DNA from: Guillardia theta CCMP2712
Lineage: Eukaryota > Cryptophyceae > Pyrenomonadales > Geminigeraceae
Length of the DNA stretch: 45,636 bases
Direction of reading: 5' to 3'
NCBI RefSeq assembly: GCF_000315625.1
Contig: NW_005434619.1
Span: 413,394-459,029, forward strand
Numbering within the stretch: position 1 is the stretch's first letter; each line of letters starts with the position of its first letter. Below, in pieces: positions 32,716 through 42,006 of the stretch. The translations under genes and the position numbers were made by a program. Under the pieces are notes generated by a model, which was not told the DNA's origin, did not search any database, and was given only the letters and a program-made list of their open reading frames with translations.

Positions 32716-35115
32716 TTGGCTTGATGTACTTTATTAAACACATCGTGACATGTTAATTTGCACCTTCACTCTCTCACGTCAGCATCGGTGAGAAAGTTCT
32801 AAGAAGGACGACTTGACACCTAAACTGAGTGGCAAGATTTGTCTATTGTTATGTACACCTCTGAAGCAGTCTCTAGCCTCCAGTACAAGAATCAACTGTT
32901 TTGATCTTAGTCTCTTCGCTTCGAGCGTCTACTCGTCCACTGTCCACGACGATCAAAAATACCAACCAGCTATAAGAGGTTATGGCGATGGATCCTGTTT
33001 TCAAAGGATCTGACATGAGCATTGTATGTTTGGACTGACGGATTTGCTGCACTCAGGTATAAGATATCGCTCTCCCTCCTCCCTCCTCCTCCTCCTTCTC
33101 CTCCTCCTCCACCAACTCCTCATGCTTCCTCCTCCTCCTCCTCCTCCTCTTCCTCCTCCTCCTCCTTCTCCTCCTCCACCACCACCACGAGTTCACCTGA
33201 TGTCCGGCTTCGTCTTGAACTGGTCCAGCATGACGAGGCAGTCCTGTCAGCCTGTCAGGAATCGAGCTCTCAGCTCTAGAGCCTCTTGCCTTGGCCGAGG
33301 GTCTCTGCTCAGCCTCGTGCTGCCACATAAGCTGGAGGAGCTGGCTGAACTCAGGCCATTTCACTGGGTCGGTAGGCGGTCGCTCGTGAATCTAGGGAGC
33401 GATCAGCATGCAACCAACTCTCCTCCCTTCGTCCTCCTCCTCCTCCTCCCTTCGTCCTCCTCCTCCCTTCGTCCTCCTCGTCCTCCTCGTCCTCCTCGTC
33501 CTCCTCGTCCTCCTCGTCCTCCTCCTCTTGACCGTCTCTCCGCCCACATCCCCCCCCTCCCCCTCTTCCTACTATTGCTCATCTCCTCTTCTTCCTCTCA
33601 ACCTCCTCTCTTCCTCCTCCACCTTGTCGGGCGAGAGGGAGGTCGGCCGCTTGCCAACGGCGATGTACCACATGACGAAGGAAGCGCTGTAGATGTCTGC
33701 CTTCTCGGTGTAGTGGCCCACAGTCGTCAGCATGACCTCTGGCGCCATGTAGAGCGGGGTCCCGGTAAAGCTGATAAGATCGTTCAGGCAAGAGCACTGG
33801 AGGAGGAAAAGGAGGATGAGGATGAGGATGAGGATGAGAAGCAGGAGCAGGAGGAGCAGAAGCAAGGAGAGCAGGAGCAGGAGGAACAGGAGTAGGAGCA
33901 CAAGGAGCAGGAGCAGGAGCAGGAGGAGGAGATAGGGCCCACCCGCTGTGAATCGAAGTTTCACGCTCGGACAAGGACACGGCCTTGCTCATGCCGAAGT
34001 CCATGAGCTTCATAATATTGAGGTCCTTGCTCAAGATCAGGTTGGCAGGTTTCACGTCCCGATGGATAATCATTGGGTTTCGGCCATGCAGAAAGTCGAG
34101 GGCCCGGAGCAGGTCAAGGCTCCAGCCGAAGATCGACCTGCGCGGCAGGGGATCCCCTCCTCTGAACTGCAGGAAGTACTCAAGCGTTGGGCCGTTGACG
34201 TACTCCTCGAACATCACAGGGTTTTCAATGTCCTGCAGCTCAACATGTCAGCACAACAGTCACAGCCACGAGACTTGTACTTCGATGCAAGCTCCGAGGA
34301 ACTGAACCACGTTGGGATGATGTGGGATCTGAAGTTTGCTGTCACTCACTCACTCACTCACTCACTCACTCCACCTTTCCCTCCCTCACTCCTCCTCTCC
34401 CTGCCTCCCTCCCTTCCTCCCTGTCCCTCCCCCTCCCTCCCTCCCTCTGTCTTCGTCCCTCTCCCTCTCAGCAGGAGTGCAAGACATACCGAAGCAAGCA
34501 CGTCCATCTCCATCATCAAGTCCTTGTATGCCTGCAACAAGACCATGAGCGAGCAGACTCGACTACAGCAGGCGCGAACTTGGCACCCAGCCTTCATGTT
34601 ATTCTTCATCTTCTTGCCCACGCAGGTTGTCTGAGGAAGAATGTCAGAGGATCGACAGTTCTGACTCGCCCCTACCGTCCCACGGATGGTGCAGATGTGA
34701 ACAACTGCGTTTGCCCCTTGACTGAGGTACCTGACTTTGCGTCATCTACTGCACAAGTCCCATGGGATCATTCTCCTCACACCTTCCCCACTCGATCTCT
34801 TCCTTTCGAATCTGCCAAGAACGTCCCGTCACTCTCTCACGTTCATGCCGAGCGTCCATGATTACCTCCCAACGTCCCCTCAGATGCTCGAGGGTCGCCT
34901 GCAAGTTGTGTACCGTTGTCTCCACCTCAAGTTGAGCTTGCTTGCTCTTGCTGACGGGGGCTTGAGGGATCTTCTGCTCCTTGTCCTTGGTGCTTTCTTT
35001 CTTGCCCTCCTCCTCCCTCGCCTCTCCCTCCTTCGTCCCTCCCCCATTCTTCTCCTCCCCTGTCGCACCCAACCCCGCCATTGAGTGTTGATCAGGTCAA
35101 ACGGAGGTACTACCG
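30467..35115 (+). repeat. Right arm of large inverted duplication (parental copy)
   Basis: It matches 23435-27661 in reverse orientation. It holds the complete kinase gene and DUR3 from within exon 5 onward. Because DUR3 exons 1-4 continue uninterrupted to its left and both genes keep phase, this is the likely source copy. Arms are separated by about 2.8 kb (27662-30466). Confidence 0.92.
33001..35081 (-). CDS. Protein kinase with N-terminal charged coiled region
   Basis: Ten exons on the minus strand, all phases consistent: 35081-34781, 34734-34676, 34630-34580, 34531-34490, 34328-34275, 34232-33943, 33770-33623, 33391-33290, 33243-33197 and 33046-33001. That is 379 residues. About 100 N-terminal residues are Lys/Glu-rich and helical. 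The kinase domain follows: loop YLSQGANAVVH, the Lys strand CVGKKMKNN, IPHHPNVVQFLGACIE, HRDVKPANL, DFGMSKA, TGTPLYMAPEV, DIYSASFVMWYI and WPEFSQLLQLM then EAEQRPSAK (the Arg of subdomain XI). It most resembles the MAPKKK/TKL-like serine/threonine kinases. Gly-loop spacing is unusual (Q-G-A-N-A-V-V). The 33244-33289 intron has a GC donor (AAG|gcaaga). The 48-nt intron at 34532-34579 is in frame and could be retained. Confidence 0.85.
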
Positions 35116-35888
35116 GTCCTTTATGGTCAAGTTCATGTGCTGGGGTCCTTGTTTTGGAACACTGTGTAGAGTAGATGGGGTGGGGTAGTAAAATAGGGGG
35201 TAGTAGAGGGTAAGGGCTCCCCGTACATTATTGCAGGAGTGTCAACACCAAGCATATTGGGTCATGTTGGGGGGTGGGGGGTGGAGGAGTGAACACCTTC
35301 GGGGATGGAGGGCGAAAGGGGCAGAGACGGAGGGGGGTGGGGGTGGGGGGAGAAAGTCCCAAGGTTGAGGCTCTTGAAATGACTATGGAGAAACGGAAGG
35401 TGGAAGAATGTGATGGAAAAATGACAAGATGAAAAGAATGTACCATGAGGTCCTAGGAGAAGAAGATGATAAGAAGCTGACGTGACGATGAAGAAGAATA
35501 TGACAAGAATATGACACAGGAAGTGAAGCAGATGATAAGAAGATGACATAAGATGAAGGGGAATATGACAAGAATATGACATTAGGAGATGAAGAAGGAG
35601 GAAGACAAGTTTGTGTGAGGTTGTGCGAAGATTGTGAGTTTGGTTGTGAGAACATGTAGATTGGGATTGTATGCACTCTGTTCTAAAAGTTCAAGGATTG
35701 TACTTTCTATGAAATTCTATTCGGGTTGCGCAGCATTATGGAAATTGAGAGAAGGGACTTTCAAATTTCTTTGTCGACTCTTCGTCCTCCTCCTCTTGCC
35801 CTCCTCTCTTCTCTCAATCCCGTAGCTTCCCCCCTTGCTCTCTCAGTCTCTCAGTCTCCCTCCTCCTGCCCCCCTCTCCGGCCTTGCC
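35116..35888. other. Intergenic, with a G-rich island and a degenerate tandem repeat
   Basis: 35165-35350 holds GGGGTGGGGTAG-type phrases like the other islands in this window. About 35440-35620 is a degenerate GA/AT repeat in which GAATATGACAAGAATATGAC occurs twice (about 35495 and 35562). 35770-35880 is pyrimidine-rich. No gene was recognised. Confidence 0.6.
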
Positions 35889-36074
35889 ATGGAGTTGACC
35901 GATGGCTGGAACTTGACAAACGAGTCTGGCGATTTCGATCTTCGGCGGTGAGGAGACGCTTCCCCTTGCGACCTGCGGGTAAGGCTCAACAGGACCAGAA
36001 GGAATCTGGAGAAGGAGAGAAGGAGGAGGAGGGAAGGAGGAGGGAGGCAGGGAGAAGGATGCAGGGAGGACGAG
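35889..36074 (+). CDS. Possible short gene, first two exons only
   Basis: ATG at 35889 has a good context (GCCATGG) and opens MELTDGWNLTNESGDFDLRR. The frame is spliced by a 45-nt intron (35948-35992, donor gtgagg, acceptor AACAG) to an Arg/Glu-rich exon ending GAG|gtgagt at 36074. Phase is kept. The continuation downstream is purine-rich and not resolved. It would run into the convergent ankyrin gene. No domain was recognised, so this may be a chance model. Confidence 0.35.
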
Positions 36075-36163
36075 GTGAGTAGGGTGGAGAGGAGGAGAAA
36101 GTGGAGGTAACAGGGAGGAGTGCAGAGAGGGAGGAGAGTGAAGCGATAGGAGGTGGGAGAGGT

Positions 36164-37792
36164 TCAAGGAGGGATCAGGTGAGGAGGGGGACTAAGAGAG
36201 GATATGTGAAAGAGGACGGAGGAGGAGAGTACTGGCAGAACATGAGGCAACCTGTCCTTAACAGGGGAGAGAGATCTTTTCTCGTTGACCGTGTTGAGTT
36301 GTGTGCCATAGAGCGGGTCTAGCCCGACGGATTTGCTGATCTCAGCCAGCTCACCGTCCAACCTGAAGGCAGTGAGCGTCTCAAGACGACGAGCAGCAGG
36401 CGTCTCGTGCTCACGAAGGTTTGACCGCACTCCTCATCTCGTCTCCTCGGGCGAAGTCGTAGGCCAGATCTCCTCGACGGACGTTCTGCGCGGTGCGTGA
36501 AAGGAGCGGAGGGAGACAATTGTCCAAAGAGCGGAGGGGATTCGATTGTCTTACCTTGGGCTTCCCTGTCTTCTTGTCGAAAGTGTGATAGAACGTGTTG
36601 ACCCGCCGCTTGTTGCGCGCGTTCACATCAGCCCCGTAGGATAGGAGAAGGCCAGCGATCTCTGAACAGCTCGAGCTCAGCTGGAGTCGGTGCCCCCCAA
36701 TCCTTCTCCCAGCTCACCACCACCAGCTCTCACCTTCCTGTTGAGCAACGAGCGCGACATGCAAGGGCGTGTCTCCCCGCCGCGAGTCCCTGGGGTCAAC
36801 AGTGAGCAGCAGCAGCCGACGGGCTCTTGAGCTACATGATGCTGGTGGCTGCCCTGGCCTGCAGCAGGAGCTACCGAGTTTGAGAGGAAAACTCAGCACC
36901 CTCTTCCTCCTCCTCCTCCTCCTCCTCCTCCTCCTCCTCCTCCTCCTCCTCCTCCTCCTCCTAACTGATGCAACCTGAGCCCCTCCCGAGTTGGAGTTGA
37001 AAGCAGCCCAATGTAATGCAGTCCATCCCCGCACTTTATCCTGCGGCAGCGTCAGGAGCAGGAGGAGAGCGAGAGAGCTCGGGCACCTGGAGGTTCATGT
37101 CTGCCTTAGCTGCGATGAGCCTCTTCATTATGCTGACGTGCCCGAATTTCTGCATTGTGCAGTCATCCAAGAACGAGTGTTGAGGAGCAGGCAAAGCAAA
37201 GGAAAACAATGTCTGTGAGACGACAAAGAAGCGTTCAACAGCAAAGAAGCGTTCAAACAGCAAAGAAGCGTTCAAACAGCAAAGAAGCGTTCAAACAGCA
37301 TCATTGTCAAGCACTTTGAACATCTCCAGCATCTCAATGATCGCAAACATGTTGATCCTAGTTCGTTCCACAACTTCACACCGAGGCTTCGATGAGCGGT
37401 GAGCAGCCGGCAGAATCGACTTGGTCGACGAACGCGCTGCTGACATTGGTCAGGAGGTGACAAGGGGAGAAAGAGGTTAGTCTCGGACCGCTGCTCCAGC
37501 AGGTACTTGACCACCTGATCGTGCCCTCCTCTCACTGCATAATGCAGGCAGTTGTTCCCGTCCTCGTCCACTGTGAGTTGAAGTGATCATTAGAGGTCAA
37601 TAGAGGTCAGTAGAGGTCAGTAGAGGTCAGTAGAGATGATTAGAGATGAGTAGAAATCAGTCTCCACATCGCAGTTTCTCATCGCATCTCGTGCTTACCG
37701 GAAGAAATCGGAAACCTCCGCGCTCCCTGTCTCCCTTCCACATAGTCCTTCACCTGGACATGAACCTTCAGCTCAGCAGAACCAACGATCAT
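36164..37792 (-). CDS. Ankyrin-repeat protein
   Basis: Exons on the minus strand: 37792-37699, 37570-37489, 37439-37382, 37149-37087, 37040-36975, 36848-36734, 36661-36555, then 36485-36415 spliced to 36362-36164 (284 residues). Alternatively the frame reads through the last donor to TGA at 36411 (219 residues). All phases agree. After MIVGSAELKVHVQV come five ankyrin units: NNCLHYAVRGGHDQVVKYLL, DSAGCSPLIEAS then GHVSIMKRLIAAKAD, RGWTALHWAAFNSN, RRGDTPLHVALVAQ, then EIAGLLLSYGADVNAR. The intron at 37440-37488 is again 49 nt. The exon 6 acceptor (36848) is the least certain. The protein is a protein-protein interaction scaffold with unknown partner. The alternative last exon (LDGELAEISKSVGLDPLYG) follows a strong donor, TC|gtgagc, and looks coding. 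Confidence 0.78.
37224..37300. repeat. Four tandem copies of an 18-19-bp unit
   Basis: CAAAGAAGCGTTCAAACAG is repeated four times (the first copy has one A fewer), inside the ankyrin-gene intron between 37150 and 37381. Confidence 0.9.
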
Positions 37793-38044
37793 CTGTCAGC
37801 TTGCCAGTTCGAAGTTCCCGTCTCCCGCTGCGAGATGTCTGACAAGTACTAAGACCGAGGAGTAAAAGAGTGTTGTACGTTACAAGTCATGCTGAATGTG
37901 ATGATCTTGATCTTCATGTAACGCCATCATCCTTCGCTTCACTATCTTCCCGCACTCATGTCTGCAGTTGACGTATCGCTCCGCACAGTCGTCCTCCTGA
38001 TGCTCTAGCAGATCCTTTGCCTGCCAACGGCGTCAAGGCACGTA

Positions 38045-38920
38045 TCAGCGATGCTTCTGCTGCCCCACCTGTACTCTTATATCACACCCTTGCTCCACCA
38101 CGCTCTTCTTGAGAAAGCCTTCTTCCGCCTTTCCTGCCCCTTCCGTCTCTTGGATTCTTTCCTCCTCCTCCTCCCTCCCCTTTGCTTTGCTCTTCTCCTC
38201 CTTTTTCCCGTTCTCCTTCTCCTTCCCGTTCTCCTTCTCTCTCCCGTTCTCCTCCTTCTCCTGCTTGACCTCAATCTGCTTCTCCCCTCCCTCTCGAATC
38301 AAGGCCTCCTCGTCTTCAAACACATATTTACACTCCAACGTGCGCAAAGGGCACCCGCTGTTCACCCAGTCTTGCGTATTTCTACATTGCGCTGCATCCT
38401 TGCCGTCATAGTGTCCTTGAACCGCGTACCCGATGACGATCTCACCGCATCCTAACTTGCACTCAACTCTCCTCATGGGACATTCTTCCTCTTCATGCCT
38501 CTTCCTGTCCCCGAACCGAATCTCCTTCCCACAACCTGCCCACCGCAGCTTGTAACCCTCCCCCTCCAGTGTGTGGAACGGCGTCTTCAACGGGGGATGC
38601 CAGCAGGTGTAAGGCCGCTCGAGGCACTCGATGAAAGGGTCGCCCTTGACCCTCCTCTCCTTCTCCTCACTAGACACCCTGTCGTCCAAGTGCAGCCCCA
38701 GCTCCCTCGCTGCTCCCTTCCACCTGCACCTTGGCGCGAACTTGCACTCGACTATCCTCATTTCGCAGAAGAGCATCCGGTGCCGCCGCCACTCCCTCGC
38801 CCTCACCATGAGCTCGCACTCGCACTTCTCCTTCCTCTCAGGGCACGAGCCTCGCATGTGCGCCTCCTCCTCCTCCTTCTCCACCATCGCCCCGCACCCA
38901 AGCCGGCAACGCACCGCCAT
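38045..38920 (-). CDS. TRAF-type zinc-finger protein
   Basis: An intronless frame of 291 residues starting MAVRCRLGCGAMV at 38920, the first in-frame ATG. Repeated C-x(n)-C...H...C units of the TRAF-type zinc finger are visible: CRLGCGAMV with AHMRGSCPERKEKCEC, a second unit around CEMRIVECKFAPRCRW, then KRHEEEECPMRRVECKLGCG and DAAQCRNTQDWVNSGCPLRT. The C-terminal third is a Lys/Glu-rich low-complexity tail (KEKENGKEKENGKKEEK). No RING finger or MATH domain is present, so ubiquitin-ligase activity is not implied. Such proteins act as adaptors. Coding-like sequence continues upstream of the ATG in the same frame, so an earlier exon is possible. The gene is divergent from the oxygenase-like gene, with only 81 nt between start codons. 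Confidence 0.75.
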   Translation of the reverse strand: MAVRCRLGCGAMVEKEEEEAHMRGSCPERKEKCECELMVRAREWRRHRMLFCEMRIVECKFAPRCRWKGAARELGLHLDDRVSSEEKERRVKGDPFIECLERPYTCWHPPLKTPFHTLEGEGYKLRWAGCGKEIRFGDRKRHEEEECPMRRVECKLGCGEIVIGYAVQGHYDGKDAAQCRNTQDWVNSGCPLRTLECKYVFEDEEALIREGGEKQIEVKQEKEENGREKENGKEKENGKKEEKSKAKGREEEEERIQETEGAGKAEEGFLKKSVVEQGCDIRVQVGQQKHR

Positions 38921-39001
38921 GCCCGACCAATTGCAGCCGTTACTGCGATCTGTTTCCGTTGTTCCAATACCTATCAAGTCGGGATTTTGTCGGGACGCAT
39001 C
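38921..39001. promoter_or_regulatory. Candidate bidirectional promoter, 81 nt
   Basis: This is the gap between two divergent start codons (38920 minus, 39002 plus). No TATA box or repeated motif stands out. If both starts are right, the leaders are very short and the promoter is shared. Confidence 0.35.
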
Positions 39002-41903
39002 ATGGTGCGAAAGAATGGAAAGCGTAAGGGAAGGGAGGAGGAGCAGGAGGAGCAGCGGGAGAAGCAGGAGCAGGAGGAGCAGGGAGGATTAAGACAGAGA
39101 CGAGCAAAGAAAGGAGAACGTGTGCTTAAAGGAAAGAGCAGGACAGGGTCTAAAGCGGTGGAGAAGGAATCTCGCAATGAAAAAAATGCGCAGTCCTGTC
39201 AGGAAATCAGCGACGAGGAGGTGAGAATCAGCGACGAGGAGGAGGAAGGGGAGGAGGAAGAGGAGGTAGAGTTAGATGCTACAGGGAAGATATATCATGA
39301 AGGGCGTCTCAACTCAGAGGTTCAGAGCTGGTCGGATATTCTCTCTTTCACCTGCGAAACTCTGGAGAAATTTCTCGGAGACTGTGAAACAGCCTTCATC
39401 GATGGCGGAAAGTGAGTTTTTTGCGAGCGAAGGACCGTTGTCTTGTTTTGTATCCTTTCTATTCCTCTTCTACTGCCAAAACATCGTCTTCTCTCAAAAA
39501 CAACATCCTCTTCTTCTTTCAAGAAAACGTCCCCTTCTTTCTCTCAAAACATCGCCCTGCTCCATGCGATCTGTATCTCCCTCCTCTGCCTTGTGTTCGC
39601 CTTATCTCTTTCCCCCCCCTTCCTCACTTGGCCCCAGATCCTTCTGGTGCCCTTGCGGGTTCCAACCGAGATGTGCGCTGGAACAGCTTGCGCTAGAGAT
39701 CTTCAGGCACCATACCAGGAGAGCCAAGTTCGATCAAGAGAGGAGCGGGGTGGAGTGGTGGGTTCAGGAAACAAACCTCCCTTCCCTTCCTCCCTAGAAT
39801 GTAAAACCATCGGAGCAGGTGCGGCGACCAACAGGAGACAGCAAGGAAGACATCGGAATGCACTGGGACAAGGACGAGGATTTGGTGGACAGTCAGGGTA
39901 GGAGGAGGAGGAGGAGGAGGAGGAGGAGGAGGAGGAGGAGGAGGAGCTGCTCTAGATCTCGATCTCACCGCCGTCACCACTCACATCCTCCTACAGCGGC
40001 CCGTCCTTGCTATCAATCTATCCAGCTCTCTGCCCTTTTTCCTGCACCCCTGTTTCCTCTTCTGCCACCTCCTCCGCCACCACCTCTGCCACCACCACCT
40101 CCTTCTCCTCCTTCTCCTCCTCCTCGTCCTTCCCCTCCTCCGCCACCTCCTCCGCCGCTACCACCACCTCCTCCTCCGCCACCTTCAGTCTTCTCCTTAC
40201 AGTAGACTGCAGGTTTGAACGTCCACCCCCAGCTGAGCACGGTGACGTACTTGAGCGACGAGGGAGCACCGACTATGATACTGAGGAAGCAATCGTCTGT
40301 GGTATACGACGAGATGCTGTCAGCCTACGGCAACATCAGTGAAGGATGGCTGTCTGCTCCAAGGTTCTTCCCACCGCCACCACCTCCTCCTCGTCCTCCT
40401 CCTCATCATCATCATTGCTTCCAAATTGCACTCCTTTCCTTCCTTGCCCTCTGCTTGCCCTCCCACCACACTTCGTCCTCCCTCCAACATCCCGTTCGAT
40501 GAACATCACTGCGTCGCTTCCTCTCCTCGCTCTGCTCTTTCAGTCCTGATGTTCTCCCGCTCTCTCTTGCTCCTCACTGGCTTCTCCTGCAGGACCTGCA
40601 AGCACATCTGTTTTGATGGCCGATGGCTCCATGGAGCTCCGTCCTCGCTCGCTCCTTTGGCGACGGGAAAGGTAAGAGGAGGACAGGGAGGGGCAGGAGG
40701 TGGAGGAGAAGTAAGAGGGAGTGGAGGGGGAAGAGAAGGAGGAGGGGGAATGAACGAGCGGTTCACTGACGAAGAGGATAGAGGAGGATAACATTCCTGG
40801 CGAACGTCTGGATGAATTATCAGCCTTCTGGAGTTGAAATATTTCCAGATGAAGAGATCAAAGTAAGAATTCTCGCCTCCCTGCTCCTTCCCCGCCAGCT
40901 CCTGTCCTCCTCCTCCATGTTGTTTTCCTCCCCTGCCCTCCTCGCCGGTTCTCAGCTCATGTCACGCTGGTCGCAGTCCTTTGTCATGCGGGAAGTCTCA
41001 ACGAATTTCTCCTGCAAGTCAAGGATGAAACGAATCCGCGTCCCTTCAAGTGATCTATACTCCTCTACTACTACCACCTTCCTCCTCCTCTACCACTACC
41101 ACCTTCCTCCTCCTCTACCACTACCACCTTCCTCCTCCTCTATCACCTTCCTCCTCCCCTGCCGTTGCCACCTTCTCCTTTTTTTCTGCTTCCACTTCCT
41201 CAACCGCCACCACCGTCTCCTCCTCCTTCTCACCTCCCCTCTTTTCACTTGCTGCTCCTCTCTCTACCACCTGCTTGCCTGTTCTCCTGCTTCACTCGTC
41301 GTCCTCTCCTCTCCTTCTCTCCCTGCACTACTGAATGTACCCCTCCTCCCTCCCCTCTGCTTTTTCCTCCCGCCTCCTTCTTTCATTTCCTCTCCCTCTG
41401 TCTCCTGTGGGTGTCTAACATGGAGTGGATATCACAGTTTCGGATCCTATGGAGTTCCTATTCGGAGGAGCGTCAGGTTAGAGAGGATGACACTCTCCTG
41501 CTGCTCCCTCAGCTACCGCAGGTCATCAGCACCTTCTCCGCGTCCTCCTTCCGATCGCAGAGGTCAAGCGATCGCTGGTGGAGGGAGCGACGCTGCTGCT
41601 CTCCTTCCCCCTCCGCCCGCCGGCGGCCTCCCTGATGGAGAACGAGGAAGAGGTGAGAAGGAAATCTAGAGGAAGATGCAGGAGAGGCGGCAAGAGGAGC
41701 AGCACGAGGAAGAGCAGCAGGAGGAGACGCGGACGAGGACGGGAAGGGCGGGGGGGGACGAAGGAAGTGGATTGGGCAGGGGCAGGGGCAGGAGTGAAGT
41801 GAGGACGGAGGAGGAGAGGGAGGGGGAGGGGGAGGGAGACGTTTGACATTTAAGTCTGCAGGATAAGAGGAAGAAGATGAAAGGAAGAGACGCAAAGGGA
41901 TGA
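39002..41903 (+). CDS. 2-oxoglutarate/Fe(II) oxygenase-like protein
   Basis: Ten exons keep phase throughout: 39002-39411, 39638-39761, 39819-39897, 40213-40363, 40593-40671, 40782-40862, 40956-41049, 41438-41476, 41561-41652 and 41862-41903, giving 396 residues. About 95 N-terminal residues are highly charged (Lys/Arg/Glu, then acidic) and suit a nuclear protein. The folded part reads SFWCPCGFQPRCALEQLALE, GVEWWV, IGMHWDKDE, LSTVTYLSDEGAPTMIL, HICFDGRWLHGAPSSL, then RRITFLANVWMNYQP. The H-W-D pair, the distal His in W-L-H-G-A-P and the following R-R-I-T-F fit the H-x-D...H...R/K metal and 2-oxoglutarate ligands of the double-stranded beta-helix fold. Substrate is unknown. Exon 7 (40956-41049) is the weakest call. 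The long introns at 39898-40212 and 41050-41437 hold (GGA)n, (CCT)n and (CTACCAC)n repeats. Confidence 0.78.
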
Positions 41904-42006
41904 TAGCAAAGAAAAGAAAAACTCACTGACTTCTAATCATTATCACTTCACAACCCTCCCCCTCCATAATTGCTCGAACAGCTCTTGCTCGTCCTCCTCC
42001 TCCTCC

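Noticed and set aside
37223-37310. CRISPR-like array
   Set aside because: Four head-to-tail units of 18-19 bp with no spacers, inside a eukaryotic intron: a plain tandem repeat.
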